Source: CAZNFR01 sp964572225
GTDB lineage: Bacteria > Bacteroidota > Bacteroidia > Bacteroidales > GCA-2748055
Assembly (NCBI GenBank): GCA_964572225.1
Contig: CAZNFR010000028.1
Span: 1-39,842 of the forward strand
Direction of reading: 5' to 3'
DNA length: 39,842 nucleotides
The notes beneath the pieces were generated by a model, which was not told the origin of the DNA, did no database searches, and worked only from the letters and a program-made list of their open reading frames with translations. Each line of letters starts with the position of its first letter. The stretch's first letter is position 1. Both the position numbers and the translations under genes were made by a program. This document shows positions 33,452 to 39,842 of this stretch, piece by piece.

Positions 33452-34879
33452 TCACTTAAACTCAATATTCTCCGCCTGTTTAATAAAAAGATCCAGTTGA
33501 TCGGCGTGGGTAACCCTGACCCCATCAAGCCGGAAATTTTCGAAGCTCACATTTTTGATCTTATGATCCTCATCATAACCACCAATCAATGAGATGGAGT
33601 ATCCGGGATTAAAAATGGAAGTAGTTACATCGATATCTTTAAATAGGATATTCTGGGCGCTGCCTCTCGACTCGTCGTGGGTCCACCGGCTTTTGATAAT
33701 CCTGAGATCAACCAGCTTGTTATAAAAATGATCTACGCGGATGTTCTCATACCTGACATTTTGAATATGCGCACCGTCTGAGTTATGAATGCCAAAAACA
33801 CCCCCTTGTCCATGCACACCCATTACGTCCGTATCCCTGAAAATAATATTCTGAATGGGCCCCCGGGTCAGTTCATGGCCAATCTCAAATGCCTGTCCCC
33901 CACCGTTTGCCTGCACGGCACATCCGGTTACCAATACATTGGTCACCCCATCCCATTCATTTAGTTTTGCCTCCACATACTGAGGCCTTTTAAAGGATTT
34001 AACCACGATACAGTCGTCTCCGTTTCTCAACATGGAATTTTTGATCAAAACATTGTCGGTACCTACGATATCCACACCATCGGAACCATGTCCTTCCCCC
34101 AGCTGTTTAATACCATCGATGGTTACCCTGTCGGAATGATACAGGGTGATCATCCAGGTCTGGGGTTCAATCATTATGATCTCGTTGATATTGGCATCGA
34201 GGCAATCCTCCAGCAGGATGTGACGTTTTCTTCGCTGGTTCTCGTAAAAACTATGATCCAGCACCCCATAGCCCGAAATGGTAATATTTCTTGCCGAGGT
34301 AGCACGTATATTTCCCCTTACCACAGCTCCCCCTTCGATATAAACCATTTCATTGTCTTCAAGCACAATTTCCCCAGCCTCATAAATCTGTCCTTCCTTG
34401 AAATAATAAACACCTTCGGCATCAGGATCGGGTTTGTTATCGGCAGGGAGGCAGGCATAAAAGAACAATTGTTCCCTTCCCGGAACTTCCAAAAGAATTT
34501 TGGAATTTGCAGGCATGGTAAAGCGTATGTAGTGATCCTCAATCCGGGCCTCGATGTTAAATCTTCGGGGTAAAAAATCCACTTCACTGGTCGGAATATT
34601 CGACCATACCTCTGCGCTCACATCCTGATCAGACTCGAAAGCCACAAAAGTTCCGGCCGAAGTGTAAAAGGCAAAAGCATCCTGCCCGTTGATCTTTACT
34701 TTGTAATCCCGGGATGCTGGCGAAATACTGGGGTATTTGTAAATTTTCATACCTGTATCCTGGCGGGTAGAGTTTTCATCACCCGATAAAGCAGGTGTTG
34801 TCCCTTCAGCAAAAACCAGAAAAAGAAAACTATAAACAACTGTCGCAGACAGTCTTCGGAATATTGAAAACAGAAACAT
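33452..34879 (-). CDS. Secreted GH28-like right-handed beta-helix glycosidase
   Basis: A 475-aa exported protein of the polygalacturonase-type beta-helix superfamily. ATG 34879 begins a signal peptide (MFLFSIFRRLSATVVYSFLF); an upstream ATG at 34945 adds residues that look untranslated. A beta-rich N-terminal domain (about 40-170) precedes the helix. GH28 motifs are HGSDGVDIVGT (first catalytic Asp region), RNGDDCIVVKS (Asp pair), EIGHE (in place of G-H-G, His retained) and LRIIKSRW (R-I-K equivalent). The altered third motif suggests a substrate other than plain pectin. On the minus strand TTTG, 19 bases, TATCATTA at 34902-34932 is a plausible promoter. Its upstream leader shares 15 bases with that of the dehydrogenase gene. 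Confidence 0.82.
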   Translation of the reverse strand: MFLFSIFRRLSATVVYSFLFLVFAEGTTPALSGDENSTRQDTGMKIYKYPSISPASRDYKVKINGQDAFAFYTSAGTFVAFESDQDVSAEVWSNIPTSEVDFLPRRFNIEARIEDHYIRFTMPANSKILLEVPGREQLFFYACLPADNKPDPDAEGVYYFKEGQIYEAGEIVLEDNEMVYIEGGAVVRGNIRATSARNITISGYGVLDHSFYENQRRKRHILLEDCLDANINEIIMIEPQTWMITLYHSDRVTIDGIKQLGEGHGSDGVDIVGTDNVLIKNSMLRNGDDCIVVKSFKRPQYVEAKLNEWDGVTNVLVTGCAVQANGGGQAFEIGHELTRGPIQNIIFRDTDVMGVHGQGGVFGIHNSDGAHIQNVRYENIRVDHFYNKLVDLRIIKSRWTHDESRGSAQNILFKDIDVTTSIFNPGYSISLIGGYDEDHKIKNVSFENFRLDGVRVTHADQLDLFIKQAENIEFK

Positions 34880-34901
34880 GGTTATTGGTAATTGATTTCT
34901 G

Positions 34902-34932
34902 TAATGATAGTGAAAAACAGGTATCCTGCAAA
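34902..34932 (-). promoter_or_regulatory. Probable promoter of the GH28-like gene
   Basis: TTTG (34929-34932) and TATCATTA (34902-34909) on the minus strand are 19 bases apart. The -7 box has two mismatches to TAnnTTTG. It would give a leader of about 18 bases before the ATG. Confidence 0.45.
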
Positions 34933-35036
34933 GAAAACCTGCCAATGTTTATGGACAAGTTTTGAAATTTACACCATACCAGGGCCTTAACCAGTAAGGT
35001 TACACCAGACTCCTATTTATGTAACATAAACACGAT

Positions 35037-35066
35037 ATTCAGCTGTAAGAAGCCTATAAGCTGAAT
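35037..35066. promoter_or_regulatory. Inverted repeat in a divergent promoter region
   Basis: ATTCAGCT, 14 bases, AGCTGAAT. It lies in the region between the minus-strand GH28-like gene and the plus-strand T9SS protein. A smaller repeat TAACC/GGTTA sits at 34988-35002. They may be binding sites for a regulator of one or both genes; nothing more can be said. Confidence 0.35.
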
Positions 35067-35145
35067 CATAGTTACAGCTCTGACAGGGAAAGTCGGGGTA
35101 ATTTTACCTAAATCAATACTATTCTTTAAACTAAATCTAGCAATT

Positions 35146-36639
35146 ATGAAAGTAAAACTTCTCTGGAAGACATTGCTGGCAATTTTATTCCTGTTGCCAG
35201 GGGTTACTTCAAATGCCCAGGAAGCACATTTTGAACTTGGATTTGGATCAACATTACCCTCCGGTTGGGTGGCAGATGGTATTTTTATGACTACAACTGC
35301 CTCCAATCGAAACACCGAATACTCTGGCACATTCGGAGGTAGCCATGCCGTTAAAATCCTCAAGCCCTTTACCATCACTACCAAGGGCTACTATACCGCA
35401 GGCACTCTTTCATTCTGGCTTATGTCAAAGCAAACCGGCGTTGATTCTCTGGTGGTTGAAAAGTCAAATGATGGAGGGAACACTTGGACAAAAATTCTAT
35501 CCGTGGTAAGTGACGTCATTTTTCCCTACACAAATTATACGGTCGATATTAACGACAACTCCCCTTCAGTAAAACTCAGGTTTAGCTCAGGCGACGCCAA
35601 AGAATTTTACATGGACGATCTGAGTCTTTTTACTGCAGGTCCCCTTTCTGACGATAATGCCTACCTTGTCGATCTGAAGCTGGACGGTATGCCTCTTTCA
35701 GGATTTGAAAGTGGAGTCCTGGATTATGAACAGACTCATACCTGTCCATATGTAAAGGTAGAAGCAACTCCTCTCCATCCGGACGCAACTGTAGAAGTCA
35801 ACTTTCCGGATCCTGCCAAGTACTTTGGTTCCGATGCAGAGCGTACAGGCAGTATTTTGGTTACCGCAAAGGATGGAAGCACTGCCCAGACTTACACCAT
35901 CAAATTCAATGTTGACGGGTATCATTTACGTTTCGGTTACCCTCAGAATGCAATTCCTGATGGATGGACCACTGGGGGTACTTTTGTTGCCTCAGGGATC
36001 AGTAACGACCTATACCCGGGACCCAATGCCATGAGGTTCACAACACTCGACGGAGACCTCGTTTCCAGGATTTACAAAGGGGGCGATACCATCTCATTCT
36101 ACACCAAAGTGGAAATGAACGATGCTTCACCCATACAGGCTGGTGAAAAACTCACGGTGAGCATAAAGGATAATGACGATGCAGACTGGACTGAAGTAGG
36201 TTCATTCACTTCCGATACCGAAATCTCGGCCGACTGGCAAATGAAGCAGTTCATCGTGAATGATGATCGCGACAGCGTTCAGATCCGGTGGAATGTAACC
36301 TCCACCAATCCGGCCACAAGGATCTATCTGGACGACATCGCCATAAGCGGTCATCCCAGGTATCTCGATCCGGATTATGGAACAGATTTTAAAGACTTTG
36401 AACAGTCAGGTATCCTGCTGTATCCCAACCCTGCCAGTACACATTTAAATGTCTATCTGAAAGGCAATGAATCCGGCGGAAAACTTACCATATACTCCAT
36501 TGGCGGACAACAGATTAGAAATCTCCGGTTAACAAACCAGCACACCCTGATCTCCCTGGATGGATTGAAGAGTGGTCTTTACATTGTAAAACTGACCTCA
36601 GGATCAGCCACAATTACTGAAAAGCTGATTATTGAATAA
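35146..36639 (+). CDS. Jelly-roll / cadherin-like secreted protein with T9SS sorting domain
   Basis: A 497-aa exported protein. Signal peptide MKVKLLWKTLLAILFLLPG to about residue 24. Jelly-roll-like module 1 (about 25-165) ends in FYMDDLSLFTAG, followed by one cadherin-like sandwich (about 166-262, with TGSILVTAKDGSTAQTYTI). Jelly-roll module 2 (about 263-405) ends in IYLDDIAISGHP. The T9SS type A domain is at about 415-497 (GILLYPNPAST). The layout is a compressed version of the threefold protein at 17755 and shares its module endings. No catalytic residues are evident; binding of polysaccharide is a guess. Confidence 0.82.
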   Translation: MKVKLLWKTLLAILFLLPGVTSNAQEAHFELGFGSTLPSGWVADGIFMTTTASNRNTEYSGTFGGSHAVKILKPFTITTKGYYTAGTLSFWLMSKQTGVDSLVVEKSNDGGNTWTKILSVVSDVIFPYTNYTVDINDNSPSVKLRFSSGDAKEFYMDDLSLFTAGPLSDDNAYLVDLKLDGMPLSGFESGVLDYEQTHTCPYVKVEATPLHPDATVEVNFPDPAKYFGSDAERTGSILVTAKDGSTAQTYTIKFNVDGYHLRFGYPQNAIPDGWTTGGTFVASGISNDLYPGPNAMRFTTLDGDLVSRIYKGGDTISFYTKVEMNDASPIQAGEKLTVSIKDNDDADWTEVGSFTSDTEISADWQMKQFIVNDDRDSVQIRWNVTSTNPATRIYLDDIAISGHPRYLDPDYGTDFKDFEQSGILLYPNPASTHLNVYLKGNESGGKLTIYSIGGQQIRNLRLTNQHTLISLDGLKSGLYIVKLTSGSATITEKLIIE

Positions 36640-36656
36640 GGTAGATTTGAAAAACC

Positions 36657-36696
36657 GGATAAGGGCAGATGATTTTGTTCTTATCCGTCTTTTTTA
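36657..36696 (+). terminator. Intrinsic terminator of the T9SS protein gene
   Basis: GGATAAG and CTTATCC form the stem, with a 16-base interior loop and a TTTTTT tail. Confidence 0.75.
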
Positions 36697-36739
36697 ATGT
36701 CCTTCTGAATCCGTAGTTAAATAAAAATCAATACTCCTA

Positions 36740-36779
36740 AGATTCCAGGAATACCCTTGTCCCTGGAATCTTTTTTTTT
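36740..36779 (+). terminator. Second, stronger terminator-like hairpin
   Basis: AGATTCCAGG pairs with CCTGGAATCT, followed by a run of nine or so T. It lies 44 bases after the first terminator, with no gene between the two. Confidence 0.8.
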
Positions 36780-36921
36780 CCTTCCTCAGACTTATGTATC
36801 TCCGGTAATAATTATATAGTTTTACATCCGGTACCTGGAACCAACAATTTAATTCTACCTTAACCAAAACCATTATTTTTATTCTCAACTTTGTACAGTC
36901 CAATTTAACACCTTACCCACC

Positions 36922-38214
36922 ATGAGAAAGCTTAACGTCGAGATGATGCATCCCCGGGATCAGATCATTGTTATCATCAATAAAATATATAAGAACGGAC
37001 TCACCACTACCTCCGGAGGAAATATCTCCATTATAGACGAAAACGGGGATATCTGGGTAACCCCTTCGGCAATCGACAAGGGTACCCTCAGAGCATCCGA
37101 TATTGTATGTGTCCGCAAAGACGGTAGCATCGAAGGCCGGCACAAACCTTCCTCCGAGTATCCTTTTCATTCGGCCATCTATAAAGCCAGACCGGATATA
37201 AAATCCATTATCCACGCACATCCCCCGGCACTCGTTTCTTTCAGCATTGTACGACAGGTTCCGAATACCAACGTCCTGCCCCAGGCAAAAAACATCTGCG
37301 GACCCATCGGGTATGCCAAATATGCCCTTCCCGGCAGCAATGACCTGGGTGCCGTGATCGCCGAAGAATTTGTAAAAGGGGTAAAAGCTGTGATCATGGA
37401 GAATCACGGTACGGTTGCCGGCGGAAAGGACATCAGCGACACCTTCCAGCGTTTCGAAACCATGGAGTTCTGTGCCCGCACCATCATCTATGGAAGTTTT
37501 ATCGGTAAACCCAACTACCTTAGTGATCATCAGATTGTGGATTTTGAAAACCAGATCCCTACCCTGCTTCCGGAAATGGATAGAGTGGAACACCCTTCAG
37601 ACGAAAAAGACATTCGTAAGCAGATCCGGAATATCGTGCTCAGAGCCTGCGATCAGGGACTCATGATCAGCTCCTATGGCACGGTCTCGGTTCGGTGGAG
37701 GGAAAACGACTTCCTGATAACCGCCACCAATGTGCCACGCTGGGATATACGCCTCGAAGATATTGTGCAGATCAAAGACGGAAAACGCGAACCGGGCAAG
37801 ATTCCCAGCCGCTCTACATGGATGCACAGAGAGATCTATAAAAGAAATCCAAATGTAAACGCCATTATCCTTACTCAAACCCCCTATCTGATGGCCTATA
37901 GCGTAACCGGCAAAAAGATTGATGTCCGGACCATCCCCGAAAGCTGGATCTTCCTGCAGGATATTCCCAATATGCATTTCGGGTCCCATTTCAATGGGAA
38001 GGAAGATGTGGTAAACACCATTACCGATAATACTCCCGCTGTAATCATCAATAACGAATCGGTTTTGGTAACCGGAAAAAATCTGCTGGGTACCTTCGAC
38101 CGACTGGAAGTGGCCGAGTTCAGCGCCAAATCCCTCATCATGGGATCAGCCCTGGGCAATCTGGTTCCCATTAACAATGAACAGGTTGAAGAATTGAGGA
38201 AAGCATTCTTTTAA
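36922..38214 (+). CDS. Tandem class II aldolase/adducin-domain protein, second domain degenerate
   Basis: A 430-aa cytoplasmic protein built from two copies of the class II aldolase/adducin domain (about 8-200 and 230-425). The first copy has the expected Zn2+ and catalytic residues of fuculose-phosphate aldolase type enzymes: Glu79 (SSEYPFH), His98 and His100 (HAHP) and His162 (ENHG). The second copy keeps the fold signatures (NAIILTQTPYLMAYSV, and NNESVLVTG in place of NHGTVAGG) but has Ser298, Thr318, Thr320 and Glu379 at those places, so it cannot bind zinc in the same way. Substrate is a sugar phosphate, identity unknown. An ATG at 36922 follows an A/C-rich leader. A terminator at 38217 follows. 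Confidence 0.85.
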   Translation: MRKLNVEMMHPRDQIIVIINKIYKNGLTTTSGGNISIIDENGDIWVTPSAIDKGTLRASDIVCVRKDGSIEGRHKPSSEYPFHSAIYKARPDIKSIIHAHPPALVSFSIVRQVPNTNVLPQAKNICGPIGYAKYALPGSNDLGAVIAEEFVKGVKAVIMENHGTVAGGKDISDTFQRFETMEFCARTIIYGSFIGKPNYLSDHQIVDFENQIPTLLPEMDRVEHPSDEKDIRKQIRNIVLRACDQGLMISSYGTVSVRWRENDFLITATNVPRWDIRLEDIVQIKDGKREPGKIPSRSTWMHREIYKRNPNVNAIILTQTPYLMAYSVTGKKIDVRTIPESWIFLQDIPNMHFGSHFNGKEDVVNTITDNTPAVIINNESVLVTGKNLLGTFDRLEVAEFSAKSLIMGSALGNLVPINNEQVEELRKAFF

Positions 38215-38216
38215 AT

Positions 38217-38249
38217 CCTGAGGGTAAACAATATCAGGCTCAGGTTTTT
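38217..38249 (+). terminator. Intrinsic terminator after the class II aldolase gene
   Basis: CCTGAG and CTCAGG pair and are followed by TTTTT. Confidence 0.6.
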
Positions 38250-38393
38250 AACAGGAAAATAACAGAGAGTCAGGCATGAAGCAATGACATGCCTTTCCCA
38301 TGTGAATTCAGGGATTTCACGAACTCAGGGAACACACTTCAAAAAAAAACCTCTCCAAATCCAAGGAACAGTTTCAGATTCTCATACCCCGGG

Positions 38394-38425
38394 GTTGCAC
38401 AAATACCCAATGGGGCATATATTTG
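38394..38425 (+). promoter_or_regulatory. Bacteroidota-type promoter of the BASS-family transporter gene
   Basis: GTTG (38394-38397; TTTG consensus, one mismatch), exactly 20 bases, then TATATTTG (38418-38425), which matches TAnnTTTG perfectly. An imperfect inverted repeat (CAAATACCC ... GGG ... TATTTG) spans the spacer and -7 box. The ATG is 62 bases downstream. Confidence 0.6.
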
Positions 38426-38487
38426 ATTTTTTCTTAAGTGTCTTGCCGTTAACCCGGTAATAGACATACTAACCAAACTATCAAAAC

Positions 38488-39372
38488 ATGGAAACTAATT
38501 TTCTCACCGAAATCCTCCTCCCCGTCTCCCTTGGTATTATTATGTTAGGAATGGGACTGTCTTTGGTCCCGGGCGATTTTAAAAGGGTAGCCCTCTATCC
38601 CAAAGCAGCAACCCTGGGAATCATTAATCAAATAATCCTCCTCCCGGTAATCGCATTTCTGATCCTGATGCTGATCCCTGTGCGCTCACCCGAACTGGCT
38701 GTGGGTATCATGATCCTGGCCGCCTGTCCCGGCGGACCCACTTCAAATCTGATAAGCCATATCTCCCGGGGAGATACCGCCCTGTCCATCACCCTTACCG
38801 CCATATCCAGCATCATCGTGGTCTTTACTATCCCCCTTATCGTTAATTTCTCTCTCGGGCATTTTATGGAACAGGGCGAATATGTCCCTCTTCCGGTCTT
38901 TGACACCATCATTAAGGTGATAATCATTACCCTGCTGCCAGTTTCCATCGGGATGGTTATTCGGGCCAGGGCCCCCCGCTTTTCAGAAATCATGGGAAGA
39001 CCCGTCAAAATCATGTCGGGCATTCTCCTTTTTCTCATTATCATGGCTGCCATCATGAACGATCGTGAAAACTTTTTCAACTTCTTTGCCCAGGCCGGAC
39101 CCGTGGCTCTGACCCTCAACCTGGCCATGCTGCTTGTCGGATTCTTCACTGCACGACTGTTCAAACTGAAAATAGCCCAGAGCATAACCATCTCCGTCGA
39201 ATCCGGAATCCAGAACGGCACGCTCGGCATAGCCATAGCCGCAACCCTGCTTCATAATCCCACCATGACCATCTCTCCTGCCATTTACAGTCTGATCATG
39301 TTCGGAACCGCCGGGGCCATTATCGCCTGGATGAACCTGAAAGTGCGCGATAAGAAATTAATCATGAGGTAA
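38488..39372 (+). CDS. Bile acid:sodium symporter (BASS) family transporter
   Basis: A 294-aa polytopic inner-membrane protein with nine to ten helices, typical of the BASS/SBF family. Family signs include the first helix LLPVSLGIIMLGMGLSL, the MILAACPGGPTSNLISHISRGD segment (sodium- and substrate-binding crossover) and the last helices with ESGIQNGTLGIAIAATLL. Prokaryotic members move organic anions such as pantoate, keto acids or bile acids; the substrate here is not known. Probably a single-gene transcript from the promoter at 38394. Confidence 0.92.
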   Translation: METNFLTEILLPVSLGIIMLGMGLSLVPGDFKRVALYPKAATLGIINQIILLPVIAFLILMLIPVRSPELAVGIMILAACPGGPTSNLISHISRGDTALSITLTAISSIIVVFTIPLIVNFSLGHFMEQGEYVPLPVFDTIIKVIIITLLPVSIGMVIRARAPRFSEIMGRPVKIMSGILLFLIIMAAIMNDRENFFNFFAQAGPVALTLNLAMLLVGFFTARLFKLKIAQSITISVESGIQNGTLGIAIAATLLHNPTMTISPAIYSLIMFGTAGAIIAWMNLKVRDKKLIMR

Positions 39373-39398
39373 AGAGGTCTGACCAGGAAATTCTGATC

Positions 39399-39842
39399 CT
39401 ATTTCCTGTATCTCAAAAAATGCTCAAGAAAAACATCATACAGGCGGTGATTTCCCTCCTCTTTAATAATGAACTGCTTGTCCTCCAGATACTCAATGAT
39501 CCTTTGCATACTGCTGGCACTCTTTATGCCTGCAAACTCAAGAAAATCGGAGGAGGTGGGCTGATCCACCCTACGCTTCAGTGCAATAGCCTTCAGGGTA
39601 GAGAACTGCAGGGAGGTCATCCTCTCCGGTAACTCACGGTAAAATACCCGCTTCTCTTCAATATATTCAGAGTAGATCCGGTTAAAGGATTCAACATCGG
39701 CGGGAAGGGCATCCTGACTATACAGGAAATTGCATATAGCCTGCACATAATAGGTATGGCCATGACTTATATCAAGAATATAATCGACCACTTCTTCGGT
39801 AACAGTTTGCTTTCCTGCTTTGAACATCCTAAGAATAAAGGA
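39399..39842 (-). CDS. AAA-type ATPase, C-terminal part (runs off the right edge)
   Basis: The last 147 residues of a protein whose start lies beyond the window; the frame is open to base 39842. The sequence begins in the ATPase lid (VTEEVVDYILDISHGHTYYVQAICNFLYS) and ends in a winged-helix domain (LQFSTLKAIALKRRVDQPTSS, SMQRIIEYLEDKQFIIKEEG and YDVFLEHFLRYRK). This is the C-terminal build of the predicted archaeal-type ATPases (PF01637-like) common in Bacteroidota genomes; function unknown. The stop is 26 bp after the convergent transporter gene end. Confidence 0.75.
   Translation of the reverse strand, partial: SFILRMFKAGKQTVTEEVVDYILDISHGHTYYVQAICNFLYSQDALPADVESFNRIYSEYIEEKRVFYRELPERMTSLQFSTLKAIALKRRVDQPTSSDFLEFAGIKSASSMQRIIEYLEDKQFIIKEEGNHRLYDVFLEHFLRYRK

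Noticed and set aside
36913..37593. A 226-codon minus-strand open frame
   Set aside because: Antisense to the class II aldolase first domain, in which all zinc ligands are readable on the plus strand.

Overview
The window looks like a chromosomal segment of a Bacteroidota bacterium, probably a marine or sediment Bacteroidales/Marinilabiliales-type organism. The evidence is three large exported proteins with type IX secretion (T9SS) C-terminal sorting domains, many lipoproteins, A-rich translation leaders with few Shine-Dalgarno sequences, and a few promoters that fit the Bacteroidota consensus (TTTG, about 20 bp, TAnnTTTG). A run of exactly 100 N at 25050-25149 is a scaffold gap, so this is a draft assembly. 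No rRNA, tRNA, CRISPR array, insertion sequence or prophage was seen.

Layout. 1-3.3 kb: the 5' part of glutaminyl-tRNA synthetase (minus strand), then folB, a tiny Cys-rich CWC protein and an AbgT-family transporter, a folate-flavoured cluster. 3.4-7.3 kb: a DoxX membrane domain fused to a probable TIM barrel, convergent with two exported enzymes (sugar isomerase-like and Gfo/Idh/MocA dehydrogenase) that suggest extracytoplasmic sugar oxidation/isomerisation. 7.6-12 kb: a 1197-aa Ig/PKD adhesin-like T9SS type B protein and a GNAT-like protein. 12-21.3 kb: a structured leader with a small ORF and terminator, a 1703-aa GH30-like secreted glycosidase, and a 1184-aa protein built from three copies of a jelly-roll plus two cadherin-like-domain unit.

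21.4-25.2 kb: a regulatory locus with an ECF sigma factor and a membrane protein that has a cytoplasmic N-terminus, one inner-membrane helix and a predicted outer-membrane beta-barrel (the layout of the dual membrane-spanning anti-sigma family, Dma). It is flanked by two acidic, DUF4382-like lipoproteins. A 41-bp block, 27/41 identical without gaps, lies upstream of both lipoprotein genes and is a good candidate for the promoter read by this sigma factor. I consider this locus the most interesting part of the window.

25.3-28 kb: an iduronate-sulfatase-like lipoprotein and a parallel beta-helix protein. 28.5-30 kb: a 1-Cys peroxiredoxin and a duplicated C_GCAxxG_C_C protein. 30.2-32.8 kb: an ABC transporter/YtrA-type GntR/DUF2807-like operon with a recognisable promoter and an overlapping inverted-repeat operator. 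32.8-36.7 kb: a DUF4943-like lipoprotein, a GH28-like protein and a small T9SS jelly-roll protein. 36.9-39.4 kb: a tandem class II aldolase whose second domain has lost every catalytic residue, and a bile acid:sodium symporter-family transporter. The window ends in the C-terminal part of an AAA-type ATPase (minus strand).

Taken together the region is an accessory carbohydrate- and surface-oriented segment (GH30, GH28-like, sulfatase, beta-helix, exported oxidoreductases) without a SusC/SusD pair, with envelope-stress style regulation in the middle.
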